Below are positions 17,232-25,220 of a stretch of DNA of 64,000 nucleotides, in pieces (within the stretch, counting starts at the first letter, position 1; the number at the start of each line of letters is the position of its first letter). The notes below the pieces were generated by a model. The model was given only the letters and a program-made list of their open reading frames with translations, searched no databases and was not told the DNA's origin. The stretch lies in NCBI GenBank assembly GCA_900547035.1, contig URFM01000011.1:1-64000 (forward strand), in the 5' to 3' direction. The position numbers were made by a program, and so were the translations under genes. This DNA comes from an uncultured Clostridium sp. (lineage in GTDB: Bacteria > Bacillota > Clostridia > Lachnospirales > Lachnospiraceae).

Positions 17232-17672
17232 TCATTCTTTCCTTTCCAGGGCTATTGCCGCATTTTCAAAGATTCGTTGAAACAGAGCGTTAAACTGCCC
17301 CACCTCCTCCGGTGAAAAATCCACAAAAAGCTCTCTCAAGTACTCTGCCCGAACCTGGGTAATGGCCTGAATTACTTCCTCCGACTTTCCCGCCAAATGC
17401 AGGTGCAGCTTTCTGCGGTCTTTTGGGTCCTGACTTTTTTCGAGATATCCCCTTCCCAGCAGGTCCTCCACCGCCTGAGATACATTTCCCTTCTGCAGCA
17501 TACGCAACCTGACAATATCTCCCGCCGTATCTTTTCCGGGATGATTGCTCAGAAAGGCCAAAATATCCGTCTCAATCTGCGTTAAACCGTATCGTCCGCA
17601 GACCCGGCTGATACGCGCTTCATAGAGTTTTCTGATGCGTCTGGAGTCGGTTAAAAAGTCCGTACCATTCAT
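17232..17672 (-). CDS. MarR-family transcriptional regulator
   Basis: A 146-residue winged-helix repressor. Landmarks are LTQIETDILAFLSNHPGKDTAGDIVRLRMLQKGNVSQAVEDLLGRGYLEKSQDPKDRRKLHLHL (about 32-95), the usual MarR recognition helix followed by the DxRD-like wing. The start at 17672 (MNGTDFLTDS) follows GAGGAGGAAC. The first gene of the MarR-MATE operon. A perfect AGTTCT/AGAACT palindrome lies just downstream of its -10 box, which indicates direct autorepression. Confidence 0.9.
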   Translation of the reverse strand: MNGTDFLTDSRRIRKLYEARISRVCGRYGLTQIETDILAFLSNHPGKDTAGDIVRLRMLQKGNVSQAVEDLLGRGYLEKSQDPKDRRKLHLHLAGKSEEVIQAITQVRAEYLRELFVDFSPEEVGQFNALFQRIFENAAIALERKE

Positions 17673-17696
17673 CGAGTTCCTCCTCTGTTCCATTTT

Positions 17697-17740
17697 AGTT
17701 CTTTTTAGAACTATTATAGTCCACTTTTTTTCAAATGCAA
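17697..17740 (-). promoter_or_regulatory. marR-MATE promoter with overlapping palindromic operator
   Basis: On the minus strand: TTGCAT (17740-17735), 16-bp spacer, TATAAT (17718-17713), then AGTTCT-AAAA-AGAACT (17712-17697), a perfect 6-4-6 palindrome that would cover the transcription start. Confidence 0.8.
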
Positions 17741-17764
17741 GTTTTTTTTGATGATTCTCAAATC

Positions 17765-17799
17765 TTGACACCTTTCCCTCAAAATGATACTCTTATCAT
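17765..17799 (+). promoter_or_regulatory. Promoter of the FMN-binding protein gene with palindromic operator
   Basis: TTGACA (17765-17770), 17-bp spacer, weak -10 TACTCT (17788-17793). The -10 lies inside ATGATA-CTCT-TATCAT (17784-17799), a perfect 6-4-6 palindrome reminiscent of, but not identical to, Fur boxes. A partial copy of the GTAACTGTTCAG repeat end follows at 17807. Confidence 0.55.
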
Positions 17800-17905
17800 T
17801 ATGAATCCGTAACTGTTCAGACGATTAAGTTTTTTGCCCCTTCTTTCTGCTGATCTGGGCTGTTACAGAATTTATTTTAACGAACCACTTACGGGAGGAG
17901 ACTTT

Positions 17906-19627
17906 ATGAATAACAATGGAAATCTGGTGGGACTGGGAATTATGGCTGTTGCTGCCGTCGCGGTAGCTGCAGGCTCCCAGCCCCTTTATAATGCCATCCA
18001 GGAGTCCCGGCTTAAAAGCGCTGCCGGCGGAGAAGAAATTCGTACGCTGACCGGACAGGCAGAAGGTTATGGAGGCCCTATTTCCGTAACCGTAACTGCG
18101 GCCGGGGACCGAATTATTGATCTGGAAATTACAGGATCAGATGAAACTCCGGACATCAGCGGTACTGCTATCTCATCGCTTCGGACAGCCATTGTGGAGA
18201 ATCAGGGGCTGGATGGCGTGGATGCGGTTTCCGGTGCCACCTGGACTTCCAACGGTGTCTTTGACGCCATCCGTACAGCCATGGGCGAAGCGGTAGAGGA
18301 GGATACCGCTCTGGCATCTCAGGAGGAGATTCAGGCCAGCGAACTCACTCATGGTCTTGGATTTTACTCAAACGGCCGCCTGGGGCCTGGTTCTGATGAC
18401 CAGGGTACTGGTGTTTACAGTTTCAACGAAGTAGTGGCCTACGTGTTGTTTGATAATGAGGGGACTATTTTGGATTTGGAGGTAGATCAGCTTGAGGTTG
18501 CCACCCCCAATTATGATGGTGAATCCATGCCCGGACTGACCGGTTTCCCCGGACAGAGCTACAACGCTGATACCGATCACGATGCTGTGGTAGACACGAT
18601 TTTAGAACAGACCGAAGACAGCTTTCTGTCTGATGTAGACTCCTGGCAGACTAAGAGGGAACGTGGTTCTTCCTACAAACTGAACTCCGGAACATGGACC
18701 GATGAAATGGACATTTTTGAAGAGTATTTTAAGGGAATGACCGTTGACCAGCTTCAGGCCTGGTATTCCAAGTACTGCTCTGACGTCAATGGAAGGCCTC
18801 TTTTCGGCACTTCCGAAAACGAGGAGGATATCGCAAAGTATGAAGCTCTGAGCGATGAGGACAAAGCCGGTCTGGATGCAATCTCCGGTGCCACCATGTC
18901 CTTAAACGATTCTCACGGAAATATTTTAGGCGCTATTTTAAAGGCATATGATAATCGTCGGCCCGTTGAAGCTGAGAAGATTTCTAAAATTGGCCTTGGA
19001 ATTACCAATACCGGACGCCTTGGCCCAGGTTCCGATGACCAGGATATAGGCGTTTACAGCTTTAATACTCAGGCCTCCGGCGTATGCTATGACGGAGACG
19101 GCAGGATCGCTGCAGTATATACAGATGTGATGGAGGTTGCTACTCCCAACTACGACGGTGAATCCATGCCCGGACTAACCGGTTTCCCCGGACAAAGCTA
19201 TAACGCCGATGAGGATCACGACGCGGTTGTGGATACGGTTTTAGAGCAGACCGAAGACAGCTTCCTGGCCCAGATCGATTCCTGGCAGACCAAACGGGAG
19301 CGAGGTTCTTCCTACAAGCTGAACTCCGGAACATGGACCGACGAGATGAATATTTTCGAGAATTTCTTTGTCGGAATGACCACCGAAGAGGTCAGCCAGT
19401 GGTTCGCTGATTACTGCTCCGACGTCAACGGCAGACCTCTCTTCGGCGCCTCTGAGAATGAGGAAGATATCGCAAAATATGAGGCTTTTACCGATGAAGA
19501 GAAATCCAGCCTGGATGCTATTTCCGGCGCTACCATGAGCTTGAGAGACGCCCACGGAGATATTCTGGGTTCCATCGAAAAAGCCTGGACAAACGCAAAA
19601 GATACCAACATCACCGTTGGTCAGTAG
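17906..19627 (+). CDS. Membrane-anchored, probably triply flavinylated FMN-binding protein with duplicated module
   Basis: A 573-residue exported protein. Residues 6-24 form a hydrophobic anchor or signal. A classic FMN-binding domain (about 52-125) ends in DAVSGAT, where ApbE would attach FMN to Thr112. Two near-identical modules of about 195 residues follow (147-345 and 361-556). Each has GRLGPGSDDQ, a PNYDGESMPGLTGFPGQ block, SGTWTDEM, CSDVNGRPLFG and a terminal DAISGAT (Thr330, Thr543). Three flavins are therefore possible, suggesting extracellular electron transfer or a surface reductase. GGGAGGAG precedes ATG 17906. The DNA of the two modules is also very similar, so the duplication is recent. 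No apbE is in the window. Confidence 0.8.
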   Translation: MNNNGNLVGLGIMAVAAVAVAAGSQPLYNAIQESRLKSAAGGEEIRTLTGQAEGYGGPISVTVTAAGDRIIDLEITGSDETPDISGTAISSLRTAIVENQGLDGVDAVSGATWTSNGVFDAIRTAMGEAVEEDTALASQEEIQASELTHGLGFYSNGRLGPGSDDQGTGVYSFNEVVAYVLFDNEGTILDLEVDQLEVATPNYDGESMPGLTGFPGQSYNADTDHDAVVDTILEQTEDSFLSDVDSWQTKRERGSSYKLNSGTWTDEMDIFEEYFKGMTVDQLQAWYSKYCSDVNGRPLFGTSENEEDIAKYEALSDEDKAGLDAISGATMSLNDSHGNILGAILKAYDNRRPVEAEKISKIGLGITNTGRLGPGSDDQDIGVYSFNTQASGVCYDGDGRIAAVYTDVMEVATPNYDGESMPGLTGFPGQSYNADEDHDAVVDTVLEQTEDSFLAQIDSWQTKRERGSSYKLNSGTWTDEMNIFENFFVGMTTEEVSQWFADYCSDVNGRPLFGASENEEDIAKYEAFTDEEKSSLDAISGATMSLRDAHGDILGSIEKAWTNAKDTNITVGQ

Positions 19628-20573
19628 AACCATAAAATTGATATTTTTTAAGCAGTCGTTCAATCTGCTGATTCAAATTTTCAGGCTGCCTGCATGATGT
19701 TTTCTCAGGCAGCCTGATCCATAATTTCAGGCTGCAGTATTTCTTCCTGATTCCATTCCCCGTCACCATAATTTTGACCTGCACTCTGCGCTGCTCAAAA
19801 AGAGGTATGATTACGTAATATAGTCGGTCGTCCGGAAAGGACAGGTATCCGATCGTCCTTCCTTCGGCATCTTTCAGATTCAAACGGTGGCGTCTGATCC
19901 CTCCCGGAAACAAAAGCTGACCTGGCTTCGGACTAAGTGAAGCTTCAGACATCTCTGCCATAGCAGACAGGACAAAGGTCCTGTACGTTTCTTTTTTGCT
20001 GCCTTTTTCCTCTACTTCCTCTTTTGCCAATGTTTTCAGCAGCCCGATTCCATCTATGAACTGCTGCGCAAGCAGATACGCCAGCTCTCCTTCCACAAAC
20101 TGCCTTTTTTCCCGTTCTGGTTCTGCTGGAAAAGCAGTTTCGATCTCCTCTAAAATTTCTCTGACACATCGGTAAATACTGAGGTGAAAAAGCCGGAAAT
20201 CCTCCTCCATCGTCCAAAGATATTTCCCTTTAGCAATGGAGAAGCTGCCCAGAATATTTCCTTCCTGATCTTCCGCATAATGGAGAATTTCCCTCTCCGT
20301 ATATGCCTGAGGATTCACCGGTGCATCCCATGAATTTTCCCATGTCTTTTCTTTTTTCCGAGAGGGTTGGGAGGGAACTTCTCCCATCCGTCCCTTTAAC
20401 AACGAGTAGGCCAGATTAATCTTCTGAGCCAGCAGGATATCCCCTGTTTTTCCGTTTGCGAACACATCCGGATGTACCTGCTGCATTAGTTTTCTATACT
20501 GCTTTTTCACCTCTTCCGGTGTATTTTGGGGTGTAAGGCCCAATATATGGTAAGCTTCTTTTATGGTCAGCAT
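19611..20573 (-). CDS. J-domain (DnaJ-like) protein
   Basis: A 320-residue protein with an N-terminal J domain: AYHILGLTPQNTPEEVKKQYRKLMQQVHPDV, with the HPD tripeptide at about 35-37 that stimulates Hsp70 ATPase. No Gly/Phe or zinc-finger region follows. The rest is an unassigned region with acidic and charged segments. It is therefore a specialised type III J-protein, not the DnaJ chaperone itself. Its last 17 bp overlap the 3' end of the converging FMN-binding gene. A strong terminator lies upstream at 20683. Confidence 0.82.
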   Translation of the reverse strand: MLTIKEAYHILGLTPQNTPEEVKKQYRKLMQQVHPDVFANGKTGDILLAQKINLAYSLLKGRMGEVPSQPSRKKEKTWENSWDAPVNPQAYTEREILHYAEDQEGNILGSFSIAKGKYLWTMEEDFRLFHLSIYRCVREILEEIETAFPAEPEREKRQFVEGELAYLLAQQFIDGIGLLKTLAKEEVEEKGSKKETYRTFVLSAMAEMSEASLSPKPGQLLFPGGIRRHRLNLKDAEGRTIGYLSFPDDRLYYVIIPLFEQRRVQVKIMVTGNGIRKKYCSLKLWIRLPEKTSCRQPENLNQQIERLLKKYQFYGSTDQR

Positions 20574-20682
20574 GGGGACTTTTAATTCCTTTCCTTTTAT
20601 ATATTTTTCTATTATACTCCCATAAATTTTCCCTGTCCATCACACTCTATGCCTGCTTCTCGCGCGTCAACTGCAGTAATCC

Positions 20683-20721
20683 CAGCAAAAAACGGCCCGT
20701 CTGCCGGACCGTTTTTTGCTG
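20683..20721. terminator. Terminator of the spoIIIA operon
   Basis: CAGCAAAAAACGG and CCGTTTTTTGCTG arms with an inner CCC-GTCTGCC-GGA segment give a long stem with T-runs in both directions. It sits 23 bp past the spoIIIAH stop. Confidence 0.9.
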
Positions 20722-20743
20722 TTTATTCCCCCTATCCTGTTTT

Positions 20744-21574
20744 CTATTCTTCCAGATTCAGCAGAGTAATCACAATCTGATCAGCCCCCACCTCCGTCTT
20801 GCGCTTGACAATATCTTCGATCTGTGCTCTTTGCGGATCGGTAATGGAAGAGGCATTGATTACCACATCGACTTTATCCCCGGTAATACTTACCACCGGA
20901 TCCAGAAAACCTTTGGCCATTAACAGGGTCTCCGCAGCGTTTTCCTTTTCAGCAATTTCCGTCAAGTCAATCATATCCTGAATGGCCTGCTGTTTAGCCG
21001 CTTCATCGATGGATGTGCTGTTGATCAGTCCCATCAGCGTTTCCTTGTTTTTAGCCCGGATCTGTTCTCTGTTCAGCTGCACATTGGCTATGTAGTCCGC
21101 TACGTTCATTCCGCTGGTCAGCACTGCTTCTCCGGGATTTTCCAAGCCAGCCTGGGATCCTTCCGCCTGCGCCTGTTCTTCCGCTGAATCCGCCGCCGCC
21201 ATTTTCGCTTCCTGCTGCCCATCATTTTGGGCCAAAGATTCCTGGGGCAGAGCCTCCTCCACCTCATCCGCTGCCGCCTGAGCTTCGTTCCCTTCCATGG
21301 GATCGTCCAGGCTGGGGATTTCCTGAAGAACCCCATCTCCTGCCTCATTCATTACCGCCTGATTTTCCGCCAAAATGTCCTCATCTGAAATGTCCATTGC
21401 GCCAGCTTCATAAACCTGGCCTTGGCCGTCAAGCTCCTGGTTTCCCGCGTAATTTAAGTACCCCGCGGCTGCAATCATCACCGCAAGCGTGGTAATGATA
21501 ATCTGATTTCTCCGAAACAGCCGCTTCATATTCACATCTTTCATGTGTTCTTTCACCTGTTTTATTTTTTTCAT
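20744..21574 (-). CDS. spoIIIAH: Stage III sporulation protein AH
   Basis: A 276-residue mother-cell membrane protein that forms, with forespore SpoIIQ, the channel bridging the two sporulation membranes. One span near residues 23-40 (QIIITTLAVMIAAAGYLNYAG) is followed by an acidic, low-complexity linker (Gln/Glu/Ala-rich, about 45-150). The C-terminal ring-building domain includes TLMGLINSTSIDEAAKQQAI, LLMAKGFLDPVVSITGDKVDVVI and QIEDIVKRKTEVGADQIVITLL. ATG 21574 is used because GGAG lies 8 nt upstream. Last gene of the eight-gene operon. Confidence 0.95.
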   Translation of the reverse strand: MKKIKQVKEHMKDVNMKRLFRRNQIIITTLAVMIAAAGYLNYAGNQELDGQGQVYEAGAMDISDEDILAENQAVMNEAGDGVLQEIPSLDDPMEGNEAQAAADEVEEALPQESLAQNDGQQEAKMAAADSAEEQAQAEGSQAGLENPGEAVLTSGMNVADYIANVQLNREQIRAKNKETLMGLINSTSIDEAAKQQAIQDMIDLTEIAEKENAAETLLMAKGFLDPVVSITGDKVDVVINASSITDPQRAQIEDIVKRKTEVGADQIVITLLNLEE

Positions 21575-21587
21575 ATTCCGCACTCCT

Positions 21588-22175
21588 TTAATCCACCCGC
21601 TTTAATACTTTTATTTTATGTGCCGGAAGGCCAAATAATGCTTCCATCGCGGCAGAAATTTCTGCCTGAACCTGTCTGCTCCCGCCCCCATGGGCGCTGA
21701 TGATGATTCCTGAAATTTCTGGTTTCAATTCCTTTTCCACCAGCGGTTCATTGCCCTGCCCTGAGCTCCCGGCAGTCAGGATCGTATTTTCTTCTGTCTG
21801 GCTGCTCTGAGACTTTCTGCTTCCGCCCTGAGCGTCTGCCTCCTCTGTCTGGCCGACGGATGTATTGGTATCTACCCGAAACACCTTTTCCTCAGAAGAT
21901 TTCAGCACCACCATCACATCCACCTCTCCTACCCCCTCTACATTTCTCAGGAAGCTCTTAATCCGTTCTTCCAACTGCTTTTCATAGGTCTCGTCAGAAT
22001 CCGACTCCACTGCTTTGCTGTCATCTTTCACACTCTGCCAGTCTGTTTTTTCATCTCCGCTTTGCGCAACAAGGCTGTTCTGATCGCCCTTTTCACTGCG
22101 GTTTCCTATCGGAAGAGACAGGAGCATCAACACCGCTCCCACCAACAGCAGCAGTATCCACTTTGTTTTCGTCAT
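21588..22175 (-). CDS. spoIIIAG: Stage III sporulation protein AG
   Basis: A 195-residue single-span protein (TKWILLLLVGAVLMLLSLPIG at about 4-24) that forms a large ring in the mother-cell side of the feeding-tube channel. The family signature LEERIKSFLRNVEGVGEVDVMVVLKSSEEKVF (about 69-100) and the C-terminal EISGIIISAHGGGSRQVQAEISAAMEALFGLPAHKIKVLK are clear. I use ATG 22175 (MTKTKW) with GGAG upstream. It overlaps the end of spoIIIAF by 83 bp, which is unusually long. Confidence 0.93.
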   Translation of the reverse strand: MTKTKWILLLLVGAVLMLLSLPIGNRSEKGDQNSLVAQSGDEKTDWQSVKDDSKAVESDSDETYEKQLEERIKSFLRNVEGVGEVDVMVVLKSSEEKVFRVDTNTSVGQTEEADAQGGSRKSQSSQTEENTILTAGSSGQGNEPLVEKELKPEISGIIISAHGGGSRQVQAEISAAMEALFGLPAHKIKVLKRVD

Positions 22176-22863
22176 CGTGCCACTCCACTGTGACTTCCTT
22201 TCCTTTAAGTCCATAATACCCTGCCACCTTTCGAATAAATGCGTTAAGTTTCACCCGCTCCTGCGTATCCTGAGGCATCGCCAAAGCTTCATAGTAGGAC
22301 CGGCTTTCCTCCATTACCATATCTTTTCCTGTCTCCACCCGGATTTCCTCCCCTGGCTCAATCCGGATCTCCTCAACTTTTTCCTGTAGTTTCTCATCGT
22401 AAACGTTCTCATTCTCTCCCATTTTCCATTCCGCTCCAGGTCCCAACTCCATATGAATTCTGATTACACGCCCATACGTATCCTCGTTTCGCGCCTTTCC
22501 GATCTCCACCTGAATTTGAAATGGTTCATACCCTTCCGCCCGGGCCATGGCTTCTAAATCCAGACGGACCGCGTTTTCATAAGAATTAATGACCCTGCTT
22601 AATCGTTCCTCTTCCATTCCCCAGAGCCGCTTTTCAAAGTCCGCCGAATCCTGTTTAAAAGTGAACGATTGAAACAGATAGGTCAGCCTCTCCTCCAGGC
22701 GAAGACTCCCCGTTAATGGCTGAACCACCAAAAGGACCAGAACGATTCCTCCAAAAAAGCGAAGATACTTTTCATATTTGGAATCGGCCAGCAGATTGGC
22801 CGCCGCCGTAATAAAAATCATGTAATAAGTGATGTTCTGTACCCACCGGTAAATCCCTTCCAT
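22093..22863 (-). CDS. spoIIIAF: Stage III sporulation protein AF
   Basis: A 256-residue protein with two N-terminal spans (YYMIFITAAANLLAD and LRFFGGIVLVLLVVQPLTG) and a soluble C-terminal domain facing the intermembrane space. The pattern VQNITYYMIF...YLRFFGGIVLVLLVVQPL is characteristic of SpoIIIAF. The start at 22863 (MEGIYRW) follows GGGGGGACT. Its 3' end extends past the start of spoIIIAG by 83 bp, giving a C-terminal tail (after EVTVEWHDDE) longer than is usual. Confidence 0.9.
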   Translation of the reverse strand: MEGIYRWVQNITYYMIFITAAANLLADSKYEKYLRFFGGIVLVLLVVQPLTGSLRLEERLTYLFQSFTFKQDSADFEKRLWGMEEERLSRVINSYENAVRLDLEAMARAEGYEPFQIQVEIGKARNEDTYGRVIRIHMELGPGAEWKMGENENVYDEKLQEKVEEIRIEPGEEIRVETGKDMVMEESRSYYEALAMPQDTQERVKLNAFIRKVAGYYGLKGKEVTVEWHDDENKVDTAAVGGSGVDAPVSSDRKPQ

Positions 22864-22873
22864 AGTCCCCCCG

Positions 22874-24070
22874 TCATATTGTGTAGTAATTAACATTTGT
22901 CGCCGCGCAGGTCAGGGCAATTGCCAGAATAAACAGGATCAGGGAGGCCGCCACAATCTTCAAAAGAAGCTTATGACCCTTGGCAATCCCATTGACACAG
23001 GAAACCACTCTCCGGTCGCACACCGGCTGCATCACCGCCGCCGCCGCCTGATACAATACCATTAAAACAGCCAGCTTTGCCATAGGAACTAAAGTCAAAA
23101 TAAGCAGTACCGCCACCGCCGCTGCTCCCATCGTGTTTTTAATGAGAACGCCGGACCCCAGCACCACCTGGGTCAGCGCATTTGCCCCTGAACCCACCCC
23201 CGGAATCAGCTCCACCAGTTTTCTAATTCCTGCCTGTCCCGCGCTGTCCGCATAAGGCAGCACCATGCTTTGAATGATATGAAAGCCAAGGATCAAACCG
23301 GTCAGAGTCTTCAGAATCCATCCAACCGCCTCCTCCAAAAGCTCTGTCATCCGGGTGAAGGTTTCCTCCTTTGCCACATGTCCGGCCAGAACCAAAAGCA
23401 CATCAATTCTCACCATCGGCAAAAGAATATTTTTGCAGATCCATGAGACCAGGGTAACCGCCGCCATCATCACTTCATAAAGGGCAGCTGCTGACAAACT
23501 TCCTCCGGCGAATGCCACCGCCATAAAGTAAGCAGGCATCAGAACCCGAAGGAAAGAAAAAATTTGCTCCAGAACCTTGGCTGCAATCTGAAGGCTGGCA
23601 AAAAAGCTGGCTGCCAGACAGGTAAACAAAAGCAAATAGGTAACAAAAAATCCGGTTTCCGAGATGTGACTTCCGCGGAAAACGGATGAAAAATTAGAAA
23701 AAACCGCTCCCACAATTCCGATCATTACAACCTGCAGCAGCAGTCCGCCTCCTGCCTCTATTTCATTTAAAAGGCTGTTTTTCATCCCTTTTCCCGCTTC
23801 ATAAGCCGCCTGGGAAAATTGTCCTGTCAAAAGAGACTTCATCAGAGAGAGAAATGAAAAATCCGCCTGTCCCTCCCCCAAACTTTGACGCAGATAATTT
23901 TCAATTTCTTTTACTTCTTCCCCAATTCCCAGAAGCTCTATTTCGCTCATCGCATGATCATTTTGAGACGAATCCTGCCCTTGCTGCCAGGACGCTTTGA
24001 CCTCTATCCCGCTTCCTAAAAGCAGGCAGACCAGAAAGAGCAGACAGGCTCCGACTCTTGTTGCCTTCAT
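22874..24070 (-). CDS. spoIIIAE: Stage III sporulation protein AE
   Basis: A 398-residue polytopic protein with a signal peptide (VGACLLFLVCLLLGSGIEVKA) and about eight spans; in Bacillus it interacts with the channel ring proteins and is predicted to be a permease-like component. The segments MPAYFMAVAFAGGSLSAAALYEVMM and LVELIPGVGSGANALTQVVLGSGVLIKN are well-conserved family motifs. Its ATG overlaps the spoIIIAD stop (ATGA). Confidence 0.94.
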   Translation of the reverse strand: MKATRVGACLLFLVCLLLGSGIEVKASWQQGQDSSQNDHAMSEIELLGIGEEVKEIENYLRQSLGEGQADFSFLSLMKSLLTGQFSQAAYEAGKGMKNSLLNEIEAGGGLLLQVVMIGIVGAVFSNFSSVFRGSHISETGFFVTYLLLFTCLAASFFASLQIAAKVLEQIFSFLRVLMPAYFMAVAFAGGSLSAAALYEVMMAAVTLVSWICKNILLPMVRIDVLLVLAGHVAKEETFTRMTELLEEAVGWILKTLTGLILGFHIIQSMVLPYADSAGQAGIRKLVELIPGVGSGANALTQVVLGSGVLIKNTMGAAAVAVLLILTLVPMAKLAVLMVLYQAAAAVMQPVCDRRVVSCVNGIAKGHKLLLKIVAASLILFILAIALTCAATNVNYYTI

Positions 24071-24453
24071 ACCAAAAATACCTGCAGGGTTTCCAGCAGC
24101 GCCAGCAAAATCGGAGTGCTGATGGCCAGAATTGACAGCTTTCCAAAGATTTCGATTTGTCCTCCCAAAGCTCCGAATCCGGCGTCCTTGCAGATTCCGG
24201 ATGTAAATTCCGCGACATAGGTAATCCCGACCATTTTCATCAATGTAGTCAAATAGATTGGATTTATTTTTATGTAGCTTTCGATTTGACGAACCGTTTC
24301 CAGAATAGATTCCAATTTGGATATTCCATAAAAAAAGATGAAAAAGCCGGCTGCCGACGCCAGATAGGTTGCGTACTCTCCCTTCAGCCCTTTTAGCTGA
24401 ACTGCCAGAAGAACCGCTGCCACACCCGCCGCGCTGATGGTAACAATGGTCAT
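24067..24453 (-). CDS. spoIIIAD: Stage III sporulation protein AD
   Basis: A 128-residue membrane protein with four spans, of the SpoIIIAC/AD family. Typical segments are YLASAAGFFIFFYGISKLESIL and YLTTLMKMVGITYVAEFTSGICKDAGFGALGGQIEIFGKL. GGGAGG precedes the start. It overlaps spoIIIAE by 4 bp and follows spoIIIAC by 15 bp. Confidence 0.95.
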   Translation of the reverse strand: MTIVTISAAGVAAVLLAVQLKGLKGEYATYLASAAGFFIFFYGISKLESILETVRQIESYIKINPIYLTTLMKMVGITYVAEFTSGICKDAGFGALGGQIEIFGKLSILAISTPILLALLETLQVFLV

Positions 24454-24468
24454 TGCCGCACCTCCCTG

Positions 24469-24663
24469 TTACAGAGCGAATAGATTTCGAATGGTTTCAA
24501 ACAGCTCGTAAATATAAGGCACCATCCAAAACAGCACCAGAACCAATCCGGCCAGACTTGTCAGGAAAGCCTGCTCGTCCCTTCCGCTGTGTTTTAGCAC
24601 CTGGCACACAATGGACACCAAAATGCCCACCGCAGCGATACGAAATATCAGGTTTACACCCAT
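24469..24663 (-). CDS. spoIIIAC: Stage III sporulation protein AC
   Basis: A 64-residue two-span protein: LIFRIAAVGILVSIVCQVLKHSGRDEQAFLTSLAGLVLVLFWMVPYI is the standard SpoIIIAC sequence pattern, including the polar KxSGRDE loop. I use ATG 24663 with GTAAGGAGGC upstream; the longer open frame upstream overlaps spoIIIAB antisense to no known domain. Confidence 0.94.
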   Translation of the reverse strand: MGVNLIFRIAAVGILVSIVCQVLKHSGRDEQAFLTSLAGLVLVLFWMVPYIYELFETIRNLFAL

Positions 24664-24698
24664 AACTGCCTCCTTACTCCTGCCTCCATTTGGGACGG

Positions 24699-25220
24699 CT
24701 ACATCATAATAATGACTAGGAAAATGCCTCCCATTACTCCCATGCTGGTATAAAGCCGGCATTTTTCCCGTTTATGTTCCCTCAAATCAGCTATTGTCAA
24801 ATCCGCCTGTTCCAGATAGAGGAGAAGCATCCTCTCCTGCATGTCCACATCCAGATATCCCAGATGATTCCCCAGACTTTTTAGCTGAGCCAGGTCTTCT
24901 CCGGAAAGCGCCAGTCCCCGGTTCTCCTCTGTCTGTTTCAGTTCGCTGTTCCAGATTTCCCTAAGACTTTCTCCTTCCTGTATGAGAATCCGCCGGGAAA
25001 CCCTCTCAAAAAAATCTCCCAGCAGACCGCCGCCTCTTTTTCCCACCCGTTCCAGCGCTTCCGCCAACGGCGCATGGCTATAGACGATCTCTCCTTTCAG
25101 AAAATAGATCAGCTGTCTCAGATGCTCCATCTGTTTCAGCCGCTCCTGCCACCTCCCCGCCATCCAAAACCCCAGCCCTGAGGAGGAAATGACCACCAAA
25201 AACATACCGATCCATTTCAT
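24699..25220 (-). CDS. spoIIIAB: Stage III sporulation protein AB
   Basis: A 173-residue protein with an N-terminal span (MFLVVISSSGLGFWMAGRW) and a short C-terminal hydrophobic tail (GVMGGIFLVIIMM). The cytoplasmic part (LRQLIYFLKGEIVYSHAPLAEALERVGKRGGGLLGDFFERVS) is the SpoIIIAB signature and resembles GspF-like helical domains. Its ATG overlaps the last base of the spoIIIAA stop, indicating coupling. Confidence 0.94.
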   Translation of the reverse strand: MKWIGMFLVVISSSGLGFWMAGRWQERLKQMEHLRQLIYFLKGEIVYSHAPLAEALERVGKRGGGLLGDFFERVSRRILIQEGESLREIWNSELKQTEENRGLALSGEDLAQLKSLGNHLGYLDVDMQERMLLLYLEQADLTIADLREHKREKCRLYTSMGVMGGIFLVIIMM

